Shown here in pieces: positions 36,204 through 48,338 of a stretch of 64,000 nt of DNA. Every line of letters begins with the position of its first letter. The stretch's first letter is position 1. The position numbers and the translations under genes are program-made. Under the pieces are notes generated by a model. The model ran no database searches. It was not told the origin of the DNA and saw only the letters and a program-made list of their open reading frames with translations. This DNA is from Labia minor (Eukaryota; Arthropoda; Insecta; Dermaptera; Spongiphoridae). The stretch lies in assembly GCA_963082975.1 (NCBI GenBank), contig OY720345.1:18626491-18690490 (forward strand), given 5' to 3'.

Positions 36204-39200
36204 ATGACTCTTTCAGTTGAGAATAATAAAGAGTTAACATCCAAATCGAACACTTTAACAGAGTAAGTAAGATACAAAAATAAATGAAATTTCTATGAAT
36301 TTAAAATAATTAAGTGATTCAGTGTTATTTAATTCTTAATATAGTAACATTAATAGAATATAATTTAGAGTAAAGCTTAATCTCTTAGAGTTTTTTTAAT
36401 TATAATTATTTACATCAAACCAAGTAATTGATCTGTTATTGTTTCTATTTTGGGAATTTATTTAATTTAAAAATCAATTAAAAATTTTATAATTTGTGGA
36501 TTAGAAATACCCCTAAGAAGTAAATAATATTAAAAAAATTAAAAAAAAATATTTTCATATAATTTTTTGTTTCTAACATTATTTAGCCATAGTAAGATAG
36601 TAAGTAGACTACTAATTGTGAGTATATAATAATATATTATATAGGGTAACAGATACAATTATTACCACTCTACTAATCATTGTGCTACCTTTTCATTTTT
36701 AAAAATAAGGTTCACGTGAATAAATTTGCAGGGAGACGTAATGTATTCACGAGTTTTATCGTAGAAACGTTTCTAACACTGTGGCTTCATTTAATCTGTA
36801 TGCCTAGGTTGGCAATGGCTGTATATTTATATTTTTTTCTGCAGCATGTAATAGGTTAATAAATTTTCTCGGTAATTCTGAAAGTAGATCCTTTCTTGAT
36901 GATATATTTATTGTAAGTAATTAGATTAAAAGCAATTCTAACGCCTGATATTGTTAAATAAATGGTCAATTTCGCTTAAGGGTAGCAACAACTATGTATC
37001 TGTTACCCTACATCATTTATTATTTATCTATCTATCTATATATATAAAGGAGAGTGTTTGTTTGTATGTATGTAATTTGTTTACTTTTTTGCTGTCATAG
37101 AAACAAAAAAAAAGAAATTTCTTACTTAACCGACACTTGGTAATTTAGAATTATAAACAAAAACAATTGAACATCAAAAAAAAATTTCTCACTTAACCGA
37201 CACTTATGTATACACGTAATATATGATGGAATTGAGGCAGGAAATAAGATGGGGATTGAAATTAATAGGGATAAAACAAAATATTTAGTAAGAGAGAAAA
37301 ACATTATTAATACACAAAGTCTTAACATACAAAATGTAGAATTTGAAAATGTAGAAATATTTAAATACTTAGTTAGATTCGATAATTACTAAGGATAAGG
37401 TCGCAATCGGGTAACGTCTGTTATCATACAGTAAAGAGGCTTAACTCATCAAAACTTTTATCAAAATGGATGAAAATTGAAATATTTAAAACAATTATTT
37501 TGCCTGTTGTATTATATGGGTGGTCGATGTTCTTGGGAGAAAGTAGATTTAGAGAATTTGATATTAGGATTGTTTGCAGCATTTAAGCACCAAAGAAAGA
37601 TGAGATCACGGGGCTATGGCGGAGATGGCATAACGAGGAATTGCATGACCTCTATGCATCTTCAGATATAGTTAAGGTTATTAAGGTTATAAAATAGAGA
37701 AGGCTGGGATGGGAAGGGGTCATGGCTAGAATGGTAGATTAAAGATCGGCGAAATATATTTGGAAAAACCGATTAGGAAACGTCCTGTGTGATTAGGGAG
37801 ACCAAGAACGTGGTGAGTGGACAATGTAGGAAGGGACGTGGGACAAATGGGACAGACTTGGGGGTTACTTTCGAGATCCGTAGAGCCACAGGGATAGATA
37901 GATTGATATAACAAATACAATAGTAATATATAATTAATTTACTGATTAAATTAAAATATCTTTTAAATAAGAACACAAAAAGAAATGAATATTTTAATAT
38001 ACTGATTGAAACAAAATGGATGATAACCTTTGACATACATACTTTTAACCAAATACAAATTACTTCGGGGATACAGGGGGCAGAGGAGTATTTATAAATA
38101 ATATTTTTTTATTATTCAATAGAATTTTTTTGTAGTAACTTTTTGGGGTCCAGGACCAATTAATCATTTAAAGCGAAGTTTCACTGTATTATGTGTAGTA
38201 AATGTAATTTAATACCTAATTAGTTATGTTTTATAATTTCTAATTAAAATAGGTATAGGCATAGAATAATTTTAAAGTAGCTGCGAAATATTACATTTTA
38301 TCACATTTCACACAACTGTAATGAAATGGTTTTATGATGAAAAAAAAATTCGTTAATGAAATATACAAAGAGTAAAAGTAGATCTCAAATAAATAACAGT
38401 TAAAAATTTAAAAACAGTTTTAAGGAAAATATATTAGGGAATAAAATTCTGTTATTAATTTGCAATGTCATTTTGGCCTATATCGTGATTTAAAAATTAA
38501 AATTAATCCGGTTTGCCTCACACCCATATAATACAACCGGCAAAATAATTGTTTTATATATTTCAATTTTGATTTTCTTTGATAATAGTTTTGATGAGAT
38601 AAGCCTCTTTAATGTAAGATAACAGGCGTTAACCGATTTCAACCTCGATTTAAATTTTTATCGAATATTATTATCCTTCATGATTACAGAACCTAAGTAT
38701 TTAAATTTTTCTACATTTTCAATTTCTATATTTTGTATGTTAAGACTTTGTGTATTAATAATGTTCCTCTCTATTATTAAATATTTTGTCTTATCACTAT
38801 TAATTTCAAGCCCTACCTCTTTTCCTGCCTCAATTAATTTTTTTATGCTATCTTTAATTGCAATTGTCGAATCCCCTATTATATTTAAGTCGTCTACGTA
38901 ACCTAATTTTTGAATTTTTTTTTTTTGTTTAATTGCATTCCATTTAATTTTTCCCCTATTTGTCTAATCACATACTCAAGTACTAAATTAAATTAAATTG
39001 GTGATAATGCGTCAAAAAATAATATTTTAATTTTTATATAACCAATAAATCATTTTTGCACTTAAAATATAGTTGTAATTAATAATTGAGTAGTTAAACT
39101 AAAACAAAAACAAAATAATATAATTTAGTCATTTTAATTGACCTTTTGCTAATATTTTTGTCTTCGTAAAACACTCTTGAATGAACAACATGGAATATTA

Positions 39201-39964
39201 TATAAATTTTTAAAAATTAATTTCTGCGGTTATTGAATAGATATTGATTTAATTAATATATAGAGAGCCTATGTTCAAATAGAGGTTAAAAACATTGTGA
39301 TGTAATATCATAGAAATCGATTCAGCTAATTTTGAGTCTAAAACATCATAATTTTCCAGACAGAATTCTTTTATTAACTTAAATCTATCTTTGTGTTAGA
39401 TCAAATCCCATCAAAATTTATATGATATAAAAAGTTATCGCGTTATTTAGAGGGTAAAATAATTAAATTAATTAATTAATTAAATTAAAACCATATATAG
39501 CATAAAATTAATATAATAAATTAAAAGAAAAAATTGTTTTTTTAGCGTGTTTTTAAAAATGTTTTTATAATAATTTTTGAATGTTTATTTTTACCGACCG
39601 AAGATAGGAAAGGAAGGTATTGTTTTCACACCAAATTTCACATGCGGAGATTGTGTTAACAGAAGCAGTTAGTATGATGTCTGTCCGTCTGTCCGTTCGT
39701 CCATCTGTCCATTGTGTGTCTGTATGAACGGCTCAACGGATTTTGATAAAATTTGGTATATTTACTTAATGCATCAATAACATGAATTCATCAACTCTTG
39801 GTGTATATCCGGAAACCGGACTTTTCAAAGTATTCATTTTATTGTCGGAAATTTTTCACTTAAAATATATTAGTAATTAATAATTGAATAATTAAACTAA
39901 AAATAAAAACCAAGATAATATAATTTAGTCATTTTAATTAAAGTTTTAAAAATATTTTTTTTAT

Positions 39965-40001
<37 letters not shown>

Positions 40002-43000
40002 TTATATATATTTGTATATATAATGTTGTTTGGAAATTAATTTATTTCAAGTCGTCGGTCGGTTGTGTGCCTGGCCACAGTTCATTTTTACTATCTAGCC
40101 AGTATTGCGATCACGAAAATTTTCGATGTTGAGATTTTGATGTTTTTATACGTTTTAAAGGTTTCTGAATCATTTTCACTAAGGTTGAGAAAAATGTCTG
40201 TGTGTGTGTGTGTGTGTGTATGTAACCAAGATTACGCAAAAACGGTTTGAGCTAGAATGATGAAATTTGGTACATGAGCATTATTCAAAATTCGTAGTTT
40301 TCTATCTACTTTTGAGAAATGTAGCTCAACCGGAAGAGGGTCATTACCTACAACGTTTTGATTTTTTTTCTTCTAAAGTGACCGTAAAAATAAAGATTAT
40401 GTTTGATAATTTTTCACATGATTAATAATTGTATAAAACTGCCATATATAGAATTTCAGCTTGATTGAATCGCTGAAAGTACCAGAATTAATTTTTTAAC
40501 ACTGTAAATCCCACACGCCAACACGTGACGTGGTGCCATCACGAAAGAGCAAAATATGCGCTGGTTTAATAAATATTATTTATTAATTTTAATTTATAAT
40601 TTAATTAATTTAATTTAATTTAAATTAATATATGTTATTTAATCCAATTCAAATTTGCGAGATAGTCGAGTGGAGACACTCCAGAAAAAAATGTATTTAT
40701 ATACCGACTCTAATTTTTCCTTTATATATATATTATATTTCAGACAAACTAGTCTATAGGTAATTAGTTAAACAAATTAAACATAAATATATCAATATAC
40801 ATAAAAAAAGGTTTTTGTCTGCACATTGTTCAGAATTTAAAATTTTTTTAGAAATTTCAACTACAAGAATTTAGAGGTATAAAAATTTTTAAACCAATTC
40901 AAGTCCTCATTCTCCGCTCCAATTTAATCAATTTAATGTTTTAAATAAATAAATCATTCGATTTCTAAATATATACTTTACACTTATAAGCGTATATATA
41001 CATATATAATTATATTTATAAAATTATTTAAAATAATTCAATGTTTGTGATATGATTGTAGGTTGTCATTAAGTGATGGATTAAATTGGTGGCAAAGGAG
41101 GCGTTATTGGATTTGCCTGTTAATTTTTTTAGGATATCTTATATCCTATTTAATTCGTACCAATATAAGTATAGCAATTGTAGCTATGACAAAAGATGTT
41201 CTTAGTAAAAATGGAACAATTATTCAGGTATTAAGAGTATTTCCAAATATAATCTACAAGAAAGAAACAAGGCGAGTGTGAAAAATGATCGTAATTTGTG
41301 TTTTGTTTTATTTTAGGAGGCGGATTTCAAATGGGACAGTGTCCTCCAGGGTCATATTTTGTCAGCTTTTTTCTATGGTTATCTGACTACTCAATTGCTT
41401 GGTGGTTGGCTTTCTTCACGTTTCGGTGGCCATTTGATATTCGCAGAAGCGGTTGGTGCACCAGCCATCCTCACCTTATTTATCCCTTTAGCTGCAAATT
41501 TAGGGGAAACAGGCATGATCATTATTCGCGTTCTCATGGGAATCTTCTCTGTAAGCTTTATTTAATACAAGGTCTGTTCAAAAGAAAAGGTGAATTTTGA
41601 ATTATTTCGTAAACTATTTATTTATTTATCAATATCCATTTTGACCCCTTCAATGTAATTCCCCTCAGATATAATGCACTTATGCCAGCTCTTCTTCCAA
41701 TCGTCGAAGCACTTCTGAAATGCTCTTTTCGGTATGGCTATCAGCTTGTTGTTCTTCAATTCTCATTTCGTCATCAATTGTGGCAAAAGGCTTAACTTTC
41801 ATTGGTCTCTTTAGTTTTGGGTATAGGAAAAAGTCGCAGGGAGCCAAATCTGGTGAATACGGTGGTTGAGGCATGATTACGGTGTTGTTTTTGGCCAAAA
41901 AATCACAAACAAGTAATGATATGTGAGCTGGTGAAGCAGAATCCATTATTTTTTTTTCCACAATTCCGAACGTTGCATAACTTCCTTGTATTTTCCATAT
42001 TTTTTTTGTAAGTATAAAATCGAAGAACAAACAAAACGTGACTAACTTTTTCAGTTGTCAAAAACAAACTACTAAGCGAAAATGGCTGATAATGTCAACA
42101 TATGAGAAACATATGTATACCAACACAACAAAAAAGATTTCGATAATCGAATGTACACAGCCCGAGAAAATTCAAAATTCACCTTTTCTTTTGAACAGAC
42201 ATGGTATTAATATTATTATTATTATTATTATTATTATATCAGAAAGATTAGAACAAGCCTGACCAACCCAAATGAGTCCATGGGCCTCTTTGATTAGGAG
42301 CAATGCTACAGGGGCCGCATTTTAGGGAAACTTGCTTTTAGAAATGTAAAAGAATTAAAATACGTAATTTATGAATAAACTCTTTATTATTTCAATTAAA
42401 TTTGGAGTCCTATCTAATGTGAAATTTGTTTTTCTTTTTTTTCACTTAACTTTTTTAAATCTACATTTATGTTTGATATTGCGCATCTTAGTTGATTTTC
42501 TAAATTAATATCAGTTATCGAAGAACGTGATGAACTTTTTGCAAATTTCATTTTGGAAAAAAATGTTTCATTCAGAACTCGTTGAGCCAAATTTCTTAAG
42601 TTGGGATATTTTATAGATGTGACATATTTATTATAATTTATTAATTTGTAGAGACTAAACACATTAATTTTGTATTTTCCATTGTAAAAAAGTAATCCGT
42701 CCCCCCCCCCCCGAGAAAATTCAAAATTCACCTTTTCTTTTGAACTGACCGCGTAATTATATTATAAATGTTTGAAGAAAATAAAATAAAATAAACATTT
42801 AATATTATCATTATGATAGTAATAAATGGCATAAATTTATAAATATTGTAATATATATTAAAATGGATAAAAATAATATTAGCTTCATTAAAAATGAGAA
42901 TTGGATAATTCGCCATAGACGGGCATATCAAATCTAGTTGCATAGATAGGACAAAAATTACACTGTCATATTTTTTAACACTAAAGAGTTAAGAAAAATA

Positions 43001-46000
43001 TTTTGCACAAAATAATTAGTATAAATATAAGAATATTATTAATTCAATATTTAAAATTAAATAATTTAATAATAACTAACTATCTAATATAAAAACTACC
43101 TTCAAAATATAGTTTTTTATTATAATTAAAAATTATAAATTTTATTAATAATATCTTTAAATATGTGTGTGAATAAGGAATTTAATTCTATTAGTAATTT
43201 CCCTCTTGTCGTTATCTTTTGATGCTATGACCTTTTATAATCGAGATTTGTTCTAATTTCTTTTGAATATAAAATAATATAATTCTTATCATATATCTAA
43301 AGTTATAGATCAATCTTTATGTGTGTAGTAATAATTATTAATATTAATATTTTTTTCTTATCATAATTCTTCTAAAGGTCGATTTTTGCTACCCTATCCA
43401 AATTCAATATTATAATATAATTAATAATAAAAATTAAATAATTGTGATTAATTTCATTCCCTGAAAAAATGAATATATAATAGTATTATGATAAAAAATA
43501 AATGAATAATATTTTAACACTTTAGAAAAATAAACGAATGCATTTTCTTAGTTAATAGGTTAAACGTTGTATTTTATTATTTTAAATAAATTATTTTTAA
43601 ATTTAAACACTTTTTAAAATAAAATAAATGTTTCAATATGTAATTTAAACAGTAACCTTAAATATATATATTTATATGTATATATAATATATTGGCTTTC
43701 AAATTTACTAAATTGTACCTGGTTCACCGAGCCGCCGTTGGGTCATTAAAAAAAATTATTCATTATAAACTATGAATATTTAAGATTAAGATTAATTTTT
43801 AAAATAAATAAACGACAAAATATAAGAAACAATTTCAAATAATTTAAAAGAACATAAATTAAAAAAAAAATAGCCATAAAACATAAAACAACAGCCCTTA
43901 AACGTACATATTAATGCATTGAAAGGTAGAAAAGTATGGCCTGTGGATATAACCTAATATGATTACAAAATAATATTTAAATAAATATTTTTAATTTAAT
44001 TTTATTTATATTTATAATATTTTGTATTTAAGGGAGCGCTGTATGACGTAGTTACTGAGGTCATTTAATTTTCCTATTTTAAATGAAGAAAAAACTAATA
44101 AAGGTGATTTTTCCCGAGGTTGAAATCAATACAGATCGATTTTTCTTTATAAAAATTATCTATGGTGTGAATTTCAAATCCTTCGAGCGATTTAATATTT
44201 CAAAAATACAAATATACTAGTATATACCTATATATATACAATTTTTGCTAGTATAATATGATAAGATTCATCACATATAAGTATTTTTGTCTTTTTATTT
44301 AGGGCCCCGCATATCCATGCAATCATTCAATTTGGGCTAAATGGGCTCCACCTTCTGAGAAAAACTTTCTGATGTCGTTTGCCTTGACTGGAACGAACGT
44401 TGGAACTCTGTTAATGATGTTTACTGGCGGCCTAATCGCTGATTATCTTGGCTGGCCTTATCTATTCTATCTCACAGGTAAACAAAAAATTGATATTTAA
44501 ATTAATACCAAGAAAATCCTTTCTTATCTTATTTTATATGGTTATTATCTTGTTTAGGTGGTGCTGGAGTAATCTGGACCATCCTTTGGTTGATCTTTGT
44601 TCGTGAAAGCCCTGAAAAAGATCCATTTATTAATGATAAAGAAATAATTTATATTAAAGGACAGATAGATTCAAACAACGAAAATAACAAGGTGTCACAT
44701 CGCATATAAAATATATTAAAATTATTTAGATTTAATTTTTATTTGTTCTTATTCATAGTTAATTATAATTTATATACTTTAAATAAAAATTATCTTATCA
44801 TTTTTGGTCATAAATATAAATATATACATTATTTATCGGTGAGGACAAATTACTTGTATTTATGTAAGTGGTGTAACTACGGTATGGCAAGCATGATACA
44901 TTGCTACATGCCATGAAGGAAGGGGGGGGGGGGTAGAAGACGGGCAAAAGCATCTAACGTAAAAATATTCATATAAATTTATGAGTATGAGCTGATCAAA
45001 ATACCTGCAAGGACTTATTAGTTGATGCTGCAGTTACTCCGAGTACATTGTATGTCTTTGAGATCTGGTCTAGACTAAAAGAAGAAAACTTTCGGACAGT
45101 CACGGAAACCTTCACGATAAATGTCCTGGACGTAAGAAGACACACCTTACGATACTTAGCATGGAACTAGAAAGAGGAAGCTGGAAAAAGAAAAAGTATG
45201 GTCAAAGTTCGAGTTTATCCTAAAATTACTAGGCAAGATGGACCAAAGTATGTTTCAAAGAACAACTAAGGGACCTTTCGAATGTAAACATAAGACAATG
45301 GAAAACATTACGAAAGACACAACATAATTTTTAAAAAGATGATAGACTTAGAAATACAAGAACACTAGTCAAGGTTCGAGCGTTAGACATTTGCACCTTT
45401 TTACAAAGACCTGAAAAAAGAAATTTGACAAGAAACGTACCTGGAGAAGGTTCCTCGATAGTATGAACAATAAAACCTGATCCTGCTGCTATGTAAATAT
45501 CTGTATATAAATAAAGAAAAAGAAAAATAATGAAAGTGAAGTTTGTTGTCCTTGAGGTGGAAACTTTAATAAATAAATACATGATGGGAATTTCAAAAAA
45601 ATCCTTCGAGTGGTTTAATATTTCAAAAATACAAATATATATATACAATTTTTGCTAATATAATAAGATAAGATATAAAATATGAACTTAAATTATGTAA
45701 ATATTGTCATTAAATCTCCAAACCCCAAAAGGGATGAAGGAATCCACCAAATAAATAAATAAAATAAAATAAAATCATAATAATTACTTAATTAATTTAT
45801 CATTTCATAAATAGTGATAATATATTGGATCATTAATCGTTTATCAATTTTTGAGTATTGAAGGTGATTAACATCCATTTCACATATACCTCAGATTTAC
45901 TAGAATTCAAAAATTGGATTTATATATTTATTAGTATTTTTTTTTGGCAATTTATTATTTTATAACATTAATTCATAAAATATAAATATTTTCTTATGAT

Positions 46001-48338
46001 TAATCATTATTTATTTTCTATGAAAACTTACAAGTCCTAATTTTTATAGTCCCTTATCATACATCCATGGAAAGAGATTTTCTCATCATCGGCTGTTTGG
46101 GCCCATGTTATCTCGCTCATTTGCTGTCATTGGTCATTTTATACACTTCTCACTCAGATTCCAAGATATTTTTCAGGTATTTAATTGAATTATTTTAAAT
46201 CCAATTAAAAAATAATTATTAACATAAGTTTTTATTAATATTTTTTTCTTACTTTTTTAAGATATTCTTGGTTTTGATATGATTACCCTTGGATTGACAG
46301 CCTCCATTCCATACATGGCCCTTGCAATCATGTTACCAGCCTCAGGACAATTTGCAGATTGGCTAATTTCGAAAAAAGGAATCAATAGTACTCTTGTATG
46401 CTAATACATATTTTTCTTAAGTCAGGTTTTCAAAAGATTAATGAAAATTTTTTTGGCATTTTTATTTGTAAAAATTATATAAATTTTGTTCAGTAACTCC
46501 TCTTCTTTTTTATAAAATTTATTTTTTATTTTTCTAACGTTATTTAAGAAATAATTCAAATGTGTTAATAACTTAATAATTAAAATCTTTAGCTTACTTT
46601 GTTGTAAGTTCTAAGGCCACAATTGCGATTGCCACCCACAATTTAAGAACCATTGTTCAAAAGGAGTGAGTAATTAGAATTGTACCTGGATTTTGAGTTG
46701 GTAACGAATTAAAACCATATCTTTTCCCCCTTTGAAACCCTTTATGACGACATTATCGATGTCATATAATAATAAGTTTATTGTTTTTCTTCTCTTTTAA
46801 TAGATACGTAAAATCTGGCTAGGGCTGGGATTTATTGGACAATCTTTCTTTATTTTACTTCAAATGACTGTAGAATCGGAAGAGGGTATTTTTATTTATA
46901 TCATTATTCTTATATCTATTATTTATTTAAGGATAAGAGTATATGAAAATTCGAATTTATATTTCTAGGTATTGTTTCGCTCTTGACTTCTGCCTTGGCA
47001 TTTCAATCTTTGGTTTTTGGGGTGGTTATGATGAACCCTTTAGATCTGGGAAGAGATCACGCTAGTGTTATTTTTGGATTTAGTAACACTTTTGGATGTA
47101 TTGTTGGCATTATAAATCCCATTGTCGCTGGCTACCTCACCCAAGATAAGGTACACATTATATTAGATTAATTTTTATTAAAATGTACTATAAAAAATAA
47201 AGAATTAACAAAAATTCTGTTAGAATTAAGTAAAGAAACTTTTTATTACAGTATTTTTAATCTTTATAATTTTTTCAAAAAAATTTAAAAAATTCCAAAT
47301 TCCCCTCCTGAATTAATTCTATTTATCTATCTCTATGACAATTTGATTTTAATAATCTTTATTTTATTCATAACTTAAATCAACTTCATCCATTTCTGCC
47401 AATTCCCTTATATACAGGGTCCGCCATGTAACATTTTTTTTTAAAATGCAATAAAACAAAAACGGTTGGATGAATTTTCAAATTTATTTTTTCATAGTGA
47501 AGTATCCGATTATTTATGAAATATTTATGAAATACTAGGAGCCGCCGTTACGGTTAATGGCGACCGCTATCGCGCCATGATTTCTGATTGGTTGTTCCCA
47601 AAACTTGAAGAGGAAGACTTGGACAATATTTGGTTCCAACAAGACGGCGCTCCGTGTCACACAGCTAAACTTACAATCGATCTTTTGCGCACTGTCTTCG
47701 GAGTCCGAATTATCAGCAAAAATTCTGATGTCGTTTGGCCGCCTCGGAGCTGCGATTTGACACCGTTAGACTATTATTTGTGGGGAGCCGTCAAAGACAA
47801 ATGTTTTGCAGACAAACCAGAGACAATTCAAGCTTTGAAGGATAACATTTGTGCAGCCATAGCTAAAATAAAGACGTATACGATCACAAAGGTACTCAAA
47901 AATTAAACCGACCGTACGGCGTACTGCAAGGCCAGCCGAGGCAGCCATTTGAAAGAAATAGTATTTCAAAATTAATCGGAAGGTCTATACTTCACTATGA
48001 AAAAATAAATTTGAAAATTCATCCAACCGTTTTTGTTTTATTGCATTTAAAAAAAAAATGTTACATGGCGGACCCTGTATGTTTATAATTAATTGATTTC
48101 CCATGGCGATTTTATTTTATCTCTGAACTTTTCCCAATTGATTATCCCATATAAAACTTTTCACTTCAGACATTGTTAATGTTTATCATTGATGTTTCAG
48201 AGTCATGAGGGTTGGATGTATGTCTTCTTTATTATCACTGGGCTATCACTTTTTGCCACAATAATTTATTCAATTTTTGGATCTGGTGAAAATCAAAATT
48301 GGAATAAAATCAACAAAGAAAAACAGGGAATCATTTAA
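36204..48338 (+). CDS. SLC17-type major facilitator anion transporter, complete, 476 aa
   Basis: A 12-segment transporter of the SLC17 group (sialin, vesicular glutamate and Na/phosphate-type), moving organic anions with H+ or Na+; substrate unknown. Ten exons: 36204-36262, 41062-41227, 41317-41550, 44303-44477, 44558-44691, 46050-46176, 46262-46395, 46804-46885, 46969-47150 and 48201-48338. All phases agree. Exon 1 (MTLSVENNKELTSKSNTLTE) is cytosolic and joins in phase 2 to GLNWWQRRRYWICLLIFLGY. Family signatures: RTNISIAIVAMTK after segment 1, WDSVLQGHILSAFFYGYLTT, GGWLSSRFGG, and PCNHSIWAKWAPPSEKNFL before segment 4; FVRESPEKDPFI starts the central loop. Intron 1 (4.8 kb) and intron 3 (2.75 kb) are swollen by transposons. 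A diverged copy follows directly downstream. Confidence 0.92.
36644..37008. mobile_element. MITE with GGGTAACAGATACA ends and TA target duplication
   Basis: GGGTAACAGATACA at the left and TGTATCTGTTACCC at the right are perfect inverted repeats, each flanked by TA. It is 365 bp long with no coding capacity, in intron 1 of the transporter gene. Its ends resemble the other GGGTAA-type MITE family in this window. Confidence 0.8.
37215..37900 (+). mobile_element. Non-LTR retrotransposon fragment, plus orientation
   Basis: Segments in successive frames read KMGIEINRDKTKYLVREKNI, NTQSLNIQNVEFENVEIFKY, then KMKIEIFKTIILPVVLYG (the motif before LYGxEAW), then an RWHNEELHDLYAS-like box and a GRPRT-like box near the end. 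Multiple frameshifts and stops. It is a more complete companion of the fragments at 6.4-7.2, 33.7 and 38.5 kb. Confidence 0.75.
38505..38960 (-). mobile_element. Non-LTR retrotransposon fragment, minus orientation
   Basis: On the minus strand: LGYVDDLNIIGDSTIAIKDS (polymerase YxDD box as YVDD), EVGLEINSDKTKYLI, NIINTQSLNIQNIEIENVEK, and then a KTIILPVVLYG-like end. It is closely related to the plus-strand copy 1 kb to the left, making an inverted pair. Confidence 0.75.
38961..39589. other. AT-rich intron sequence
   Basis: No gene or clear repeat structure apart from AATTAATTAATT-type runs near 39460 and the segment AAATTAATTTCTGCGGTTA (39212), which recurs inverted near 63500. Confidence 0.4.
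39590..39850 (+). repeat. Dispersed repeat family B, copy 1
   Basis: It starts TACCGACCGAAGATAGG, followed by GGTATTGTTTTCACACCAAA, a CTGT/CCGT-type microsatellite (39681-39712), AACGGCTCAACGGATTTTGA and AAATTTGGTATATTTACTTA. The same order occurs at 63697-64000, and the start alone, inverted, at 55196-55490. The arrangement (conserved head, tetranucleotide microsatellite, conserved block) resembles non-autonomous Helitron-related repeats. Confidence 0.65.
39966..40020. repeat. TA microsatellite
   Basis: A run of mostly pure TA dinucleotides in intron 1 of the SLC17 gene. Confidence 0.8.
40090..40684 (+). mobile_element. Repeat family A (Helentron/DINE-like), copy 1
   Basis: It begins ACTATCT-GCCAG, continues CGATCACGAAAATTTTCGAT, contains a GT microsatellite (40198-40218), and ends GCGAGATAGTCGAGTGGAGA followed by CACTCCAG. 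ACTATCTCG at the start and CGAGATAGT near the end are subterminal inverted repeats, and GAGTG-GAGA-CACTC forms a terminal stem-loop. Other copies are at 55495, 57941 and 62274. Confidence 0.75.
40685..41061. other. AT-rich end of intron 1
   Basis: It includes a segment TCTGCACATTGTTCAGAATT (40819) repeated near 63391, so part of it is a further dispersed repeat. It ends at the acceptor of exon 2. Confidence 0.4.
41568..42204 (-). mobile_element. Deleted mariner transposon with partial transposase
   Basis: Inverted termini carry GTCTGTTCAAAAGAAAAGGT at both ends, with TA on each side. The minus strand keeps the transposase C-terminal catalytic part, with PAHISLLVCDFLAKNNTVIM followed by PQPPYSPDLAPCDFFLYPKL, the mariner-type YSPDLAPxD box. 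The N-terminal DNA-binding half is missing and the element is only 637 bp, about half of normal. Solo ends of the same family occur at 42706 and 63275. Confidence 0.85.
42208..42239. repeat. ATT microsatellite
   Basis: About ten ATT units directly next to the right end of the mariner element. Confidence 0.9.
42254..42750 (-). mobile_element. hAT transposon 3' fragment (GTF2IRD2-like transposase C-terminus) joined to a mariner end
   Basis: The minus-strand ORF 42414-42731 contains SSSRSSITDINLENQLRCAI and ends KEKQISH. This is the dimerisation-domain end typical of hAT transposases of the GTF2IRD2/EPM2AIP1 type (SRxxxSDxxLENxLR...QxSH). The end near 42258 (CTGACCAACCCAAATGAG) looks like a hAT terminus. 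At 42715-42745 the mariner-type terminus AATTCAAAATTCACCTTTTC abuts it, so the junction is chimeric. Confidence 0.65.
42751..44159. other. AT-rich intron sequence
   Basis: Nothing clear is seen apart from A/T-rich simple sequence and a short GC patch at about 43715-43745 (GGTTCACCGAGCCGCCG). Confidence 0.4.
44160..45680. repeat. Roughly 95-bp direct repeats flanking exons 4 and 5 of the transporter
   Basis: The segment with TTTAATATTTCAAAAATACA and ATATACAATTTTTGCTA occurs at about 44166-44262 (before exon 4) and at about 45585-45675 (after exon 5), same orientation, with small differences. Copies on both sides of two exons could come from a transposon or from unequal exchange. Confidence 0.6.
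44915..45590. other. Unidentified degraded repeat, LINE-like on the plus strand
   Basis: GC-richer sequence starting with a poly-G run. Plus-strand pieces such as KEQLRDLSNVNIRQWKTLRK recall the end of LINE ORFs but are short. On the minus strand, 45444-45503 is a 60-nt open stretch (IYIAAGSGFIVHTIEEPSP) with a good acceptor (TATACAG) and donor (GTACGT). It may be a chance or an orphan exon-like segment. Confidence 0.3.
47415..48077 (+). mobile_element. Deleted mariner-type transposon with roughly 90-bp inverted repeats
   Basis: It starts CAGGGTCCGCCATGTAACAT and ends with the inverse, both flanked by TA; the inverted repeats extend about 90 bp to CATAGTGAAGTAT. The plus ORF (47577-47906) has NIWFQQDGAPCHTAKLTIDL, then VVWPPRSCDLTPLDYYLWGA: the second and third catalytic regions of mariner-like DDD/DDE transposases. 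The N-terminal half is deleted. It lies in the last intron of the transporter. Confidence 0.85.

Noticed and set aside
37020-37110. TCTATCTATATATATAAAGG motif as a Helitron 5' end
   Set aside because: Such starts occur in Helitrons, but no matching 3' CTRR hairpin was found at a reasonable distance, so the call would rest on a short AT-rich string.
47577-47906. 109-codon ORF as a host gene
   Set aside because: It lies within long inverted repeats with TA flanks and has mariner catalytic boxes, so it is a transposase fragment.
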